From: Escarpia spicata
Lineage: Eukaryota; Annelida; Polychaeta; Sabellida; Siboglinidae
Direction: 5' to 3'
NCBI GenBank assembly: GCA_963995525.1
Contig: OZ023217.1
Span: forward strand, 21,379,273-21,443,272
Length of the DNA stretch: 64,000 nt
A program made the translations under genes and the position numbers. Under the pieces are notes generated by a model. It had not been told where the DNA came from. It made no database searches and saw nothing but the letters and a program-made list of their open reading frames with translations. Positions 32,801-45,612 of the stretch are shown piece after piece. The first letter of the stretch is position 1; every line of letters begins with the position of its first letter.

Positions 32801-33570
32801 ATTACGGTGGCGCGGCAGCAAAAAAAGTCTACTACACCATTTGGTTCGGCCGCCAGTGGAGGATTTGTGCCCTCCCCACCCCCAATCCAGACTACCCTTT
32901 CTGGATCCGCCCCGTGGCCTGTTTGTTTCTTCCATCACCTGTGGTGCATGGATATGTTATTATCTCCTGTTCTAAGCGTATGAATGACTACAGTTGGAAT
33001 GCTGAATGCTTCCCACAGAAGTCAAGATAATGTTCGAACGGGCGAAGTTTAAAGCGTTTTGAGCAGTCACAATGGCCATATACCGTGCTACATAACAAAG
33101 AACTTACTGCTTGCTCTGTCGCTTGCTCTGTCGCAGTACCTCAACTGGAAGTACAGCCAATTTATGAACCAGCACCTCCGAAACGCGGAAAGATGCCTGG
33201 ACGGTACAGATGTCAACCCAAGGAGGAATCGCCACCGAAAGTGCAAATGCCCGCCGGTTGTCTGTCTAACAGAGACCCGTGTGCGGAGGACTCTCAACCA
33301 TGCCCGAGCAACTACGAAGGGCCGACGTGTCAAATGCCGCGACATCGGTGCCAAGAAGCCAAGCACGTATGTCATGGTGTACTTTACCCGAATGTGGGAC
33401 CAACGTGTGAGCGTATAGTCGAACCGAAGGTGCTCATGCCGGCCGGTTGTCTATCAAACAAGGAGAGAGTCACCAACGAATGTACACACACGTCTAGCGC
33501 TGGGAGGGTTTGCCGTGGCGTGCAATCGAAACCGTTAGATCGCCCGGTGGACGTGATTCGTTTTATTTAA
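29624..33570 (+). CDS. Unrecognised five-exon gene, basic Cys/Pro-rich protein (297 aa)
   Basis: Exons 29624-29809, 30982-31051, 31400-31459, 32013-32156 and 33137-33570 join in phase with GT-AG sites into a 297-residue protein ending at TAA 33570; AATAAA lies at 33676. It starts MANVYTRRRQLPRTTYGKHF and has aromatic-rich central segments (IQIWYPPLGENS, LLWPMKWEDRQ, NYRSDYGWPKFPEEW). The Cys/Pro-rich tail contains MPAGCLSN twice, about 64 residues apart. There is no signal peptide or membrane segment. I do not recognise the family. Short Tyr/Trp/Pro motifs of this kind occur in axonemal and sperm microtubule-associated proteins, but that is only a guess. The intact frame among decayed repeats argues for a host gene. 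Confidence 0.78.
30323..30403. repeat. 9-bp minisatellite (GCCAGACCC)n and poly-C
   Basis: About eight near-perfect units followed by a run of C, in intron 1 of the unknown gene. Confidence 0.95.
30584..30905 (+). mobile_element. tRNA-derived SINE
   Basis: It has an A-box-like GTGGCGCAGTGAATAGAGC and a perfect B box GGTTCGAATCC (30637-30647), the internal RNA polymerase III promoter. A 3' body ends in AAAGCGCTTTGAGCAGTGCT and GGCTATATAAGAACTTATC, the kind of tail shared with L2-like LINEs. This implies trans-mobilisation by LINE machinery (inference). It lies in intron 1 of the unknown gene. Confidence 0.82.
30982..31051 (+). CDS. Unknown gene, exon 2
   Basis: Acceptor CTCTTTCAG and donor GTGAGT; encodes TIQIWYPPLGENSLKRPRLL followed by RHI; ends in phase 1. 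Confidence 0.78.
31400..31459 (+). CDS. Unknown gene, exon 3
   Basis: Acceptor CCGTTTCAG and donor GTGAGT; encodes KVNFTSGRLLWPMKWEDRQ; phases 1 in and 1 out. Confidence 0.78.
32013..32156 (+). CDS. Unknown gene, exon 4
   Basis: Acceptor GTGTCACAG and donor GGAGGTACTG; encodes EPPPITHSYASNYRSDYGWP and EEWMEPNRYKTRHEVDRFYK. The donor is chosen because it alone keeps the frame into exon 5. Confidence 0.75.
33137..33570 (+). CDS. Unknown gene, terminal exon 5
   Basis: Acceptor TCTGTCGCAG; 434 nt with an open frame to TAA. Encodes PQLEVQPIYEPAPPKRGKMP and the Cys-rich tail with the two MPAGCLSN motifs. Confidence 0.8.
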
Positions 33571-33675
33571 AGTTATTTCACAGAGTATGCAATTGTAAGA
33601 AAAACAACGCAAAATACAAAACATTATATTCGCTAATGTCAAAGTGACGTATTTTGTAGCAATTATGATCAAATG

Positions 33676-33681
33676 AATAAA
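33676..33681 (+). promoter_or_regulatory. Poly(A) signal AATAAA
   Basis: The canonical hexamer lies 106 nt after the stop of the unknown gene. Confidence 0.6.
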
Positions 33682-33945
33682 TATTGTTTATGTTGTATAT
33701 ATATTTCTTAAAACAGTTCAAATAGTAGCTTATCTCGGTATGCAACTCATAAAATGTTCAAAGGTGAAAATAATAAATTAAAACCTTCCACAACATTGTT
33801 AGTGGCTGACTCAATGCTTGGCTGATTCGTTAAAACATTTCTGCTTTGCTGATTCGTTAAAAAGTGAACGTCCGTGTATTACTCATCCCGTTGACATTGT
33901 GTGTGCAACGAACGTATTGAAGATGTATGTTTTCAAACACACACC

Positions 33946-35300
<1,355 letters not shown>

Positions 35301-35308
35301 AAACCCAA

Positions 35309-35419
<111 letters not shown>

Positions 35420-35573
35420 CACACACGCACGCTCACACACGCAAACGCGCACACACGTATATATATATATATAATTATGCACGCACACACATATACATAA
35501 GTAAATAAATAAATATATATATATATATATTATGCACGCACACACACATACATATATACATATATATATATAT

Positions 35574-35862
<289 letters not shown>

Positions 35863-35873
<11 letters not shown>

Positions 35874-36716
35874 AAAGTCTTATGTAGCGCTGTATCCAGT
35901 TTCTAGGTCTGTTCAAAGCGCTTTACAAAAAGTTCGCAATTGTATGTCACTCATTTAGGTAGTGAAAGCGATTTTAAAAAGGTGTGTCTTCAGCGCCGTA
36001 CGTCTTAAACGATGCAATAGTGTCACGCTGGCTGACTGACTGTGGCAGATTGTTCGTCTGTACTGGGGCCGCTTTTAGAAAACGAAAGACATGAGGCGTG
36101 TCAGCAGACCAGCAGAATATGATCGGAGGGATTGTGTGGGCTGATATTCAACGAGAAGCTCGGAAATGTATTGCGGTGCAAGTCCGTGGAGTTCCTTGAA
36201 GGTGGAGATATTTCAGGACTGATATTATGTGCTCGTGTTTCCTTGTTCGGTTCGTGTGATTAGACGAGCAGTCGTGTTCCGAATGCACTGCAGTCTACGT
36301 AGCTGACTCTTGTTAATTCCGGACAGCAGCGAATTACAACCATCCAGTCTGAACGTTATAAATGAATGGATGATTTGTTCGTCAGCTCCTGGCGTAAGAC
36401 ATTTAATGATTTTAACCACTTTCGGATTTGCAGATCAGAAGATCTACAGATGGCACTGACTTATTGTCACGAGACACCCCGATTATCCGCAGTTAAGACT
36501 AAGTCGTTCTGGATTCTCAGCAGTGCAGTCTCTGTACTGTGGCCCTTTCTGTATGCTGACTGATTCACTTCAAATAGGTTGTGCTGTGCCATGTGACGTG
36601 ACAATCGTGTCGACACCACTTTCTCAATTACTTTGGACAGGAAACTGAGAATAGATATCGGTCGTTAACTTGTAAGACATTCCGTATATAGGGACTGTTT
36701 CTTAAGAAGCGGAGTC
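35863..36716 (-). mobile_element. L2-like LINE, 3' half (split by foldback element)
   Basis: The minus strand from 36716 reads TPLLKKQSLYTE, LSFLSKVIEKVVSTRLSRHM, FEVNQSAYRKGHSTETALL, then an internal deletion to SFITFRLDGCNSLLSGI and the L2-like GCGCTTTGAACAGACC tail with (ATT)n at 35863. Its 5' half is at 42889-43850. Confidence 0.82.
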
Positions 36717-36779
36717 TATGATGGCCGAGAAGGGCCATCGCGTTTTTGTGTGGCAATCTGCAGCGCCATGGGGCGATGA

Positions 36780-37021
36780 CGCGATGCGCGATGCGATGGG
36801 CGATGAGCGATGAGCGATGCGCGATGCGATGGGCGATGCGATGGACGATGCGCGATGCGCGATGCGCGATGCGCGATGCGATGGACGATGCGCGATGCGA
36901 TGCGCGATGCGATGGACGATGCGCGATGCGATGGGCGATGCGATGCGATACGCGATGCGATGCGCGATGCGATACGCGATGCGATGCGCGATGCGATACG
37001 CGATGCGATGCGCGATGCGAT
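36780..37021. repeat. GATGCG/GATGCGC minisatellite in left arm
   Basis: Units of 6 and 12 bp (GCGATG, CGATGCGATGCG) with GGACGATG and GATACGCG variants. It encodes no real protein. Confidence 0.95.
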
Positions 37022-37889
37022 GGTATACATTATAAAGGTGCCGCAATGAGCATGCGTACGCCGAAAACGAGACTTAGGCAGCCATTTTTATTTATTTGTA
37101 TTAAGCACATTTCTGTTTGTGTTCAGAGCATGTGATGATGGCTGATGACGCTGACTGTACGTATACGGTTACACATCTAGTTATTGTGCACAAAAGATTA
37201 TGTGATTGTACTTCTAAATATTGTCTCGGACATCTACTGGGATTGAATTTAGCCAAACAAAAACGGATGCCAGGCAGGCAGCTTCTTCGCAAAAACTAGA
37301 CTAGGGACTGAAATAGGTTACTTTATAAAATGAAATATGTACCTATTCAACATTTTATTTGTTAAATAATTATTGTTTCCATCTGGATATCCCTGATCGC
37401 AAATATAAACACTATTTTGTGTGCCTGCAGACACGATGAACCAGGGATGGTTAACCAACAGTTTTGAAGCCTATTTGTTTATATTGATTAATTAATGACA
37501 TAATATCTGTTCAGAATGCAAACATGTTATTTATGCCTTATATAAATTAAAATATAAACTTTTCATAATTTATGCTTCTTGATTTACTCCTCGGTCCCCA
37601 ATATTTCCATATCTGGAAGAAACTGACACATATTCCGTGAGACGATCTTCGATACAAATGCAGTGATGTTTAATTACTTAATCTGGGTTCTGTAGTAGCA
37701 CATAAAAGCAGCGTTGCGCCGAAATACAAGTATGAATAAAGCGGTGTCAATAAATAGCCCCGCTCAAATCAGGCTATCAGCGCTATTGGACCACGTAATA
37801 AACAGCCGAAATTGACAGGAAGTTAACTTGTAGTAGGTCTACTAGGAGGTGCACGGTGCGCGCGGTGCGTCTACAATTCGATTCACTTA

Positions 37890-38113
37890 GGGGTCATCTC
37901 AGAACGTCGATGTCCGATATCAGACGAAATTACTTTCATCTTGCCTCAGCCCCCCCCACCCACCCAATTTTTTAAACATTATTATATGATGATACCAGTA
38001 TAATTAAGAGTGTCGGTCGATGTCCGACGCCAGATAAAACTGCCTCAGACCCCAGTCCCCCAAACAAAAATAATTTCGCTTGACATCGGACATCGATGTT
38101 CCGAGATGATCCC
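37890..38113. mobile_element. MITE copy 2 (Harbinger-like, 224 bp)
   Basis: Terminal inverted repeats (GGGGTCATCTCAGAACGTCG and its near-complement) are flanked on both sides by TTA (37887-37889, 38114-38116), the PIF/Harbinger-type target duplication. It matches 514-730 throughout and lies inside the foldback element. Confidence 0.78.
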
Positions 38114-38283
38114 TTAGCAAAAAAGAAACTACACTCTAGGAACAACGATTCGCTACCTCGTTTGTGCATTTTATATGTAGGTTTTGTAAAATAATTAGAG
38201 ACAATACTATTTTAGTTTACGATTTAGATATTTTATTATAAACTAAAGACACTCAAGTTTAGTAGGGTCTAACTGATTATAGT

Positions 38284-38287
<4 letters not shown>

Positions 38288-38320
<33 letters not shown>

Positions 38321-38322
38321 AT
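38288..38322. repeat. (TA)n(TG)n microsatellite
   Basis: Short TA then TG run inside the foldback element. Confidence 0.9.
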
Positions 38323-38489
38323 TGTTTTATTTATGTAAGGCATAATGAACATGATATGTACACCTATGAAAATATATGATGTCATTAATGAATAAATATT
38401 CAAGAAATGTATAGTTCAAAGCCCACGGTTAATGTTCAACTGAAAAATGCCATCAAACATCCCTGTTTTCCATGTGTGGAGGTACATAA

Positions 38490-38800
38490 ATTATCGTTTA
38501 TATTTTCGATCAAGGATGTTCAGATGAAACAAAAAAATGAAATGGGGAGTGGTAGAAGAGGTACACACCTCAGGCTATGAAATAATTCATTTTTGGTCTC
38601 CGGTTTTGGTGAGAGAACCTAGATTACATTCTTTAAGGTGATTGCTCGCATGCCCCCATTTATCTTCTAAACTCAATCGCATTAGGCTTCTATCATAATA
38701 TTTAGAAGTACAATCACATAATCTTTTGTGCACAATAACTAGATGTGTAACCGTAACGCACACTCAAAGTCATCAACCATGGACACATGCGTTGGACATA
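38490..38800. repeat. Third, partial copy of the foldback arm
   Basis: GTTTATATTTTCGATCAAGG and TTAGAAGTACAATCACATAA through AACTAGATGTGTAACCGTA are the reverse complement of the inner left arm (about 37160-37410). It lacks the terminus and minisatellite. It has the same orientation as the right arm. Confidence 0.75.
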
Positions 38801-38899
38801 AAAGGCATCCAGTGTTGCCTAAGGTCACGAATTTGTTCAAGCCCAGACAACAAAGCCAAACCCAAAACACTGGCGTCGGAACATAATGGATATTTGGTG

Positions 38900-39095
38900 G
38901 GTTGAGGCTCTCCAAAACCTCGATTTGCATTCCCCCTCTTTGAGGCTCGCCAAAACAGCAACATTAAGGCTCTCCAAAATCACAATTTGCACACCAATTG
39001 AGGCTCGCCAAAATAACTCCATCTTCAGGCTCTTCAAAAACCTCGATTTACACCCCCCAAATACCTACATTGAGGCTCTCCACAAGCATGAATTT
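38900..39095. repeat. Degenerate tandem repeat (GAGGCTCTCCAAAA)
   Basis: About six irregular units of 25-45 bp share AGGCTCTCCAAAA or AGGCTCGCCAAAA. Confidence 0.65.
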
Positions 39096-40083
39096 GAACT
39101 CCTCATATATCCCTGTCTGTCAGGGGTGAAACTGGCCTCGATTCCGATGCTCGATGTCTGTTTTTTTGTAATTTCTCTCGCTGATCCTGCACAGCTCTCT
39201 CACCAGATCATTCGTTCTCGTTTTCCACCTTTCTCCCAATCCTTCAAAATCTCTTTTTCCATAGTTTTCCCATCGTTCTTCCTCGCCTCCTTTTCCCTTC
39301 CCGTCACTGTACATCTGCTCTCTTTGCCATCCGTTCTTTTCCCATTTTCTCTACAAGCCCTGCCCATCTTAGTTGACTCATGCTTATGCTTGTTCAGAAA
39401 CAATTGTGTCGACATCAAAGACACAACCACAGGCGCAACTACGACCAGACGATGTAAATAAGTAGCATCATTCTAGTCCACTGCTGCAATTTTGGGAGGT
39501 GGTGCTGTTCTAATTATAGCTCCTAACCCAGGGATTATCGTCTCCACAAACGCACCGACTTTGACACATCATGTAATCCACTTGCCAGGCAAGAGATACA
39601 ATTAACCAAAAGTGCTACTTAACCCCCACTTTAGTGCATCGGCATTTCCAGGTGTAAATTACAATTTTGATATACTCGTTTGTGCTGAATCATATAGAAA
39701 ACGACATTGCTCTTTAGTCTAAAAAATTCAGTTGTGTTACAGCCGTGTAACATAGCTGTTAAGGTGTATCAGAATGGGACGAGGAAAGGCGAATGTGTTT
39801 TTGGAGGACAATCGTTCAGATGGGATCACCTTGATGACATGTCGTAAGACATGTTGTTGTTGTCTATGGAAGTTCCCATAGAAACCAAGAGTATACACCT
39901 CAACAGTAAACATATTGAATGTGTATTAGTTTACATTATTTATTCATTGTAAATACGGAGAAATTACATTATCACATAAGTATGTACGGTATCAGCGGTA
40001 TGCATGGTCATAGTAATTAGCATCACACGTTTTGCTTTCTTAACATCACACGTCAATTATATATATATATGTATGTATATATG

Positions 40084-40121
<38 letters not shown>

Positions 40122-41390
40122 TAATGTATACAACAATTACAGTGAAATTACAATTACAGTGAAAACATGATGTATATCAGAAGTATCTTTCTTAGAAAAC
40201 TGAACGATGAAATACTACGAGTTTCAAGGAATCATTTCAATCGACGATTATATTAACATACAATAAGTAATATGTTGTACACACTTCTGAAACACCGTGC
40301 TTCTTTGTGCATATTCGTTAAATTTGTTTGCACCGCACGTTTTAAGAGAAATCATTAACACAGAATATAGTTGGCACTGATCAAAAACGAACGAGCGTAA
40401 GGCGCACAAGCGATATGGTCATCCGAGGAAAACCAGACCTGCTGTATTTCTTGCCAAAGATTTATGGTAACGTAGCATTTAAATTAATGTACATTAATGC
40501 TATGTAATTTGCACACATACATATAAGGCATTTCAAGTTTATTGTGCATATTTGACGTACGTATTTAATAATTGCATTCATCCTAAAGATCCTAGCGGAG
40601 CGATAGGAACCTTTTTCAGAATCACAACAGTACCATTAAGCAAACCGATCATTACAGTATGTAAAATAAAGTGAATATAGTCTATGTTATTAAAACATGC
40701 AAAATAGGAGTGAGAGTACATTATGAACAATTAAAATACGGTGAGAAAATTATATTTATAAATGAATTGTAAAGTAGAAAATTAGCTCACCTTATTAAGC
40801 ATAGGATACTATAATATTTGTTTGGCAAACAACCTCTGTTTAGTTTTAGACAAGGCTATTGTTCTACAGACAGCATCGATTTAAGGAATGTTTTTAAACA
40901 CAAACATTGATATTGATAATATAGTTGTTGTCTTCCCTAAGTTTGATTGAAACATTTGTACTGTTATACAATGTATGTTATAACATTTTACTAGCTTGTG
41001 TAAAACGCTATATCTACTGTAGACTACAAAGTCGAAGACGACAAGGAAGACATCAGACACATGAAGAGGATGTGCAGGAAACCCCGTGATTGAGGCTGTA
41101 GCGGCGTAACCACTGAGCTAGTCTTCCAGGGACTTGCACCACGTGTCACTGCTGAAACGCAATACATGTCATAAGTGACGAACTTTAACTCGTAAACATG
41201 ACACAGATAACAATACAGACATTTTCATGCGGTATTTCAAATCCACGTTGACAAAACGATTTTTTAAATATTTTTTAAATAATCATACATTTAACATGCG
41301 CTTTCTTAGCAATTGTTTGTGATCGTTTCAGTCTGTTTAATTACAAATTTGTCGTCTAAAGAAAATGTGTTGGCCGTTGCACATGGTAGA
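39096..41390. other. Interior of foldback element, no coding capacity seen
   Basis: A/T-rich, with TA runs at 40060-40125 and no transposase-like ORF. A tRNA-like half (complement of CTAGCTCAGTGGTTACGCCG) near 41085-41130 may be an old SINE head. Confidence 0.4.
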
Positions 41391-41399
41391 ATGAGAAAC

Positions 41400-41620
41400 C
41401 AATTGTCCTTCCGGTGTTTAATTGCAAATCGTTAACCAATAATTATAGGACATGCCATGTGGATCTACTGCATGTACCGATTTCTAAAACCAACGTATTA
41501 TATAAAACCATTAGACGTCGAGGTGTTAAGCTATGTAACTATATAGCAACAACAGTGGATTGTATATATGCACTTACAACGTCTAAGGGTCAAGAGATTT
41601 TTGTGAGTAAATAATGTTAG
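41400..41620 (+). mobile_element. Possible LINE C-terminal remnant
   Basis: The frame VDLLHVPISKTNVLYKTI followed by RRGVKLCNYI resembles the R...VP..KTN...SI..RG..LWN motif at the end of LINE ORF2. The match is short. Confidence 0.35.
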
Positions 41621-42449
41621 TGACTTATATAACTAACATTCATTGTTGCATTCAAATGCGTGTATTCATGACAATAGTATTGCTGTGATTTGTGTTGCTG
41701 ATTTCTTTTCTTCAATTGCACAATCTGTTTCTTCTTCTTCTTCTTTTTATTAAATTATTTTACGTGCACCATGGAATTACACGACTTCGTGCCGCATGCT
41801 ATATTGTACAGCATCGTATATCGCTGCGATTGACAGGCAGTTACACTGTAGCGTATTTACGGTTTGATAAACTGTGCCTCAGCTATTCGATTCACATAAC
41901 TAAAAAGAAACAATTAAGCTGTAGACAGAAAGAAAAACATGTGACGCAAATGACGACTAAATTTAGTGTTTTCGATGATTTAATGTACATGTTTCTTGTT
42001 AAACCGAATATTGTAGCTATTTATAATAACTGAAACATAAACTTGGACACAAATGAACGACATTTGCAATAAGCGAAAGTTGAAAAAAGTTGTCGTCTCT
42101 TCCCATGTATTCAAAACAAGTTTTATATTTTCTACCAAGGATATCCAGACGGAAATAATTAAAACACTGCAATTTGAGCGGAAAAAGAAGTACATAATTT
42201 TATATGTCATGTTATGAAATGTGTTTGACCCAGACTTTCGTCACAACAGTTAGAAGTACGAACACAACAAATTGTGTGCGCAAACCAAATATATATGTAA
42301 CCGTATACGTACAGTCAGCATCATCAGCCATCATCACATGCTCTGAACACAAAAAGGAATGCGTTTAATAAAATACAAATGGCTGCCAAAGTCTCGTTTT
42401 CGACGTACGCATGCTCATTACGGCATCTTTATAATTTATACCATCGCAT

Positions 42450-42835
42450 CGCATCGCGCATCGCGCATCGCGCATCGCATCGCGCATCGCGTATCGCATC
42501 GCGCATCGCATCGCGCATCGCATCGCGTATCGCATCGCGCATCGCATCGCGCATCGCGTATCGCATCGCGCATCGCATCGCGCATCGCGTATCGCATCGC
42601 GCATCGCATCGCGTATCGCATCGCGCATCGCGTATCGCATCGCGCATCGCGCATCGCGTATCGCATCGCGCATCGCATCGCGCATCGCCCATCGCATCGC
42701 GCATCGTCCATCGCATCGCGCATCGCATCGCGTATCGTCCATCGCATCGCGCATCGCATCGCGCATCGTCCATCGCATCGTCCATCGCATCGCTCATCGC
42801 ATCGCCCATCGCATCGCGCATCGCGTCATCGCCCC
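42450..42835. repeat. GATGCG minisatellite in right arm (inverted)
   Basis: The same satellite as 36780-37021 in opposite orientation (CATCGC units), but about 140 bp longer. Confidence 0.95.
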
Positions 42836-42888
42836 ATGGCGCTGCAGGTTGCCACACAAAAACGCGATGGCCCTTTTCGGCCATCATA

Positions 42889-43850
42889 GGAGTCACAAGT
42901 GCCGCTTTCAAGTTAGCTGACACATCACCAGTGGCCAGCGAGATTTTCACAACCCTGGTAATGACAGGGACAAGTGCGTCAAGGCAGTTCTTCAGCATCC
43001 ATGTCGGCAGAGGATCGAGAGCGCAGGATCGAGGAGCAGATGATGTAATGATGTTTCTGGCCTCATCCTCAGAGGCTGGCGACAGACTATCCAACGGATG
43101 ACTTCCATCGTGTTCATAAGTAGTGGTATGTTGTGCTCCCGCTCGGCGATCCAGTGAACAGCGAATGCTTGCAGTTTTCTCTTGGAAGTAATTTCTAAAA
43201 AACTTCAGCCAGAGCTTCTGGAGAGGCATGTGTTGGCAGTGGCGGGTCCACCCAAATGTGGAACAAAGTTTACACAATGCTGTAACATTTATTTTGATTT
43301 GATCCAACCTCAACAACCTTGTTGGAATAGTATCGATGGTTGGCTTGACGAAGACAGTTATTTGCGACCGTCCACTAACTGGTGCTTGATCATCTGATGA
43401 TGAATTTCAAGTCCAGATTTCCTGCATAGACGTTCATATTTCCAACGTGTCTGTGTCTCCTTGCATAACTCTTTGTTGTACCATTTCACATCTGGTCGTA
43501 CCGTGATCGGCTTCTGCCTTGCGGGAGCATGTTTAGCCAACAAGCCTCGCATGACCGAGTCATACTGGCGAACAAATCCATCCAAGTCATCAGCTGGATC
43601 AGTGTACAGTTCTGACTGAGAAATGTCTGCCTGCATGTCAGACGCACTTACATTACGGTATAATCTGTAGCTGAGTCGTTTCTTAGGAGCCAAGGTTTAC
43701 AACCTTGTATCTTTAATAGCACTGCAGAGTGGTCGGATATACCCGGATTCTCATCCGCGATATCACCAAAACAAACAATGACAAAACATGGTTCATGACT
43801 GGCTTGAAAAATGCTTGTCACAAAAAAAACCATTTATATAGACAATTTCT
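42889..43850 (-). mobile_element. L2-like LINE, 5' half (split by foldback element)
   Basis: The minus strand reads ISDHSAVLLKIQ (end of the endonuclease), FVRQYDSVMRGLLAKHAPAR, VKWYNKELCKETQTRWKYER, FFRNYFQEKTASIRCSL, then SCALDPLPTWMLKNCLDALV and LKAALVTP at the foldback junction. It is 5'-truncated. Confidence 0.82.
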
Positions 43851-44289
43851 CCAAAACTGACCATACGTTTGTATATATCAAGCTGTAATTACTGTAGCAG
43901 GTACTATAGAAAGGTGTGCAGTCTGCACACCGAGTATCTTTTTCCCTTGTCTTTTATATACTGTAAACATATGACAGTCGGTATGCTGTAATTTAATACA
44001 ACAGCAATCAAGGGTTTTTTGGTAAATGACTGGTAAAATTAAAGAATTATAATTATTATATATGTACACAAAATTGTCGTACATAACATGTGTGGTACAT
44101 CAATCGGTAATCTGGGTGTACCTGGCTGTGCACAATATGTGACTATTGTATATACTATATGTGCACAGTGGCAATCCCTGTGTTAATAAATTGGATCGCC
44201 CAATACCAATCTACGCAATAGTTGCATGGTGTAAATTAAATACAAACAGAGAAAGGGCTGCATGAACATGGGGGGGGGGGGGGGTACCG
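43851..44289. other. Spacer with 15-bp poly-G
   Basis: No coding feature seen; a G15 run occupies 44270-44284. Confidence 0.5.
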
Positions 44290-45603
44290 AGTGGAGTAGT
44301 ACACGAAACATTGACCAGCAACAAAGACTTAGCAGATGGATTTAATAACTTCTTTTCGAACATTGGTAAATAAAGAACTAGCTGCCAAAATAGATCCGAC
44401 AGTAATTGATGCCTCATTTCAGGACTATCTTAACAAACAAAATAAAAACAGCATGTTCTTAAATCCAGTAAGTGAACAAAAAGTCACTGGGATCATCAGT
44501 GCATATAAAAACAAAATCTCAACAGACAGCAATGATATATAAATATGAAAATCAAAAAAAAGTAATGCAATCTATTACAACGCCATAAACAGCAATATTT
44601 AACATGTCTTTTGAAAGTGGAGTTTTTTCTTCGCGCATGAAAGTAGCACAACTTATTCCTGTATTTAAAAATTGTTCTAAAACATAATTTTACAACTACA
44701 GACCAGTATTGTTGTTGTTGTGGCATTTTTCCAAAATACTTAAAAACTATAATAAAAGATTAGAAGAATTTATTGACAACAATAATATATTGTCCAACAG
44801 CCAGTAAGGCTTTCGATCCTCAGTGTCCACTTCACATGCATTGCTTGACCTAGTCGAAGAAATTAGTTCGTCATTATAGATACAAAAAAGGACATACTTG
44901 GTGTTTTTGTTGACATAAAGAAAGCTAAATTTTGACACAATCATTCCATATTACTAAAAACGTAAATTTCTATGTTGTTCGTGGAGTGGCTGAGAAATGG
45001 GTGGAAAGTTATATATGTAATAGAAAACAATTTGTTAAAATAAATTAATGTTCATCTAATCTTCTAAATGTTTCATGTTGAGTACCACAGGGGTCTGTGC
45101 TAGGCCTCAGATTGTTTATCTTATATATTAATGACATGTGTAACGTATCAGAATTTCTTAAATTTGTGCTCTTTGTAGATGATACCAACATTTGATAATC
45201 TGATACCGATGTCCATAGACTAAAACGTGTTGTTAATGAAAAATTAGACAAACTATATAATATATGGTTTAGTGTTAATACATTTGTTCTGAATATAAAA
45301 AACCTACATTATATTTGGTAATCGCAAGATAAACATTGACTTCAACATACAAATATTTAATAACACAATTACTAGAGTCAACATGACAAAATGTCTTGGA
45401 GTTTACATTAATGAAAAACTTGGAAATATCACATAAACAGTGTTAAAACGAGGCTGTCTGGAATAGCTGGAGTAATGTATAAAGCAAGTCATATCCTAGG
45501 AACCAACAGCTTACTTACTTTGTATTATTCACTCTTTTTACCAATAATGAGTTACTGTTGTGAAGTTTGGGGAACTACGTATATCACCAATGTTCATTGT
45601 ATT
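44290..45603 (+). mobile_element. Jockey-like LINE, 5' portion (interrupted by CR1)
   Basis: Broken plus-strand frames give DLADGFNNFFSNIG, SFESGVFSSRMKVAQLIPVF, NYRPVLL, a PQGS-like turn (TGVCARPQIVYLIY), VDDTNI at the RT active site (Y/FADD degraded to FVDD) and LLTLYYSLFLPIMSYCCEVW. It continues after the CR1 insertion at 49421. Confidence 0.7.
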
Positions 45604-45612
45604 GTGACAGGT

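Larger units (their letters stand above)
36717..42888. mobile_element. Foldback-type DNA element, 6.17 kb, long inverted arms
   Basis: The left end TATGATGGCCGAGAAGGGCC and the complement of the right end (TATGATGGCCGAAAAGGGCC) match for more than 60 bp. The arms then carry a GATGCG minisatellite and a shared sequence through ATGAGCATGCGTACG and CATGTGATGATGGCTGATGA. Weaker matching extends to about 37410 and 42110. A 6-bp direct repeat GGAGTC (36711-36716 and 42889-42894) flanks the element, and removing it with one repeat rejoins the host L2-like LINE in frame (LVTP-LLKK). No transposase ORF is visible inside, so it is non-autonomous. Superfamily is unknown; 6-bp duplications fit few known groups. 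Confidence 0.86.

Noticed and set aside
36702..37135. Arg-Ile-Ala / Met-Arg-Asp repetitive reading frames
   Set aside because: They arise from the GATGCG minisatellite in the foldback arms, which is open in several frames on both strands; the mirror case is 42359-43101.
39120..39461. Host gene in the foldback interior
   Set aside because: The frame covers degenerate AGGCTCTCCAAAA repeats and has no recognisable domain or splice context.
41085..41130. tRNA gene on the minus strand
   Set aside because: Only a 5'-half-like segment with an A box is visible; no matching B box or acceptor stem was found.
45475..45612. ORF1 of the CR1 element starting upstream at 45475
   Set aside because: That part encodes the Jockey-like host LINE; the open frame is fused only by chance at the insertion junction.
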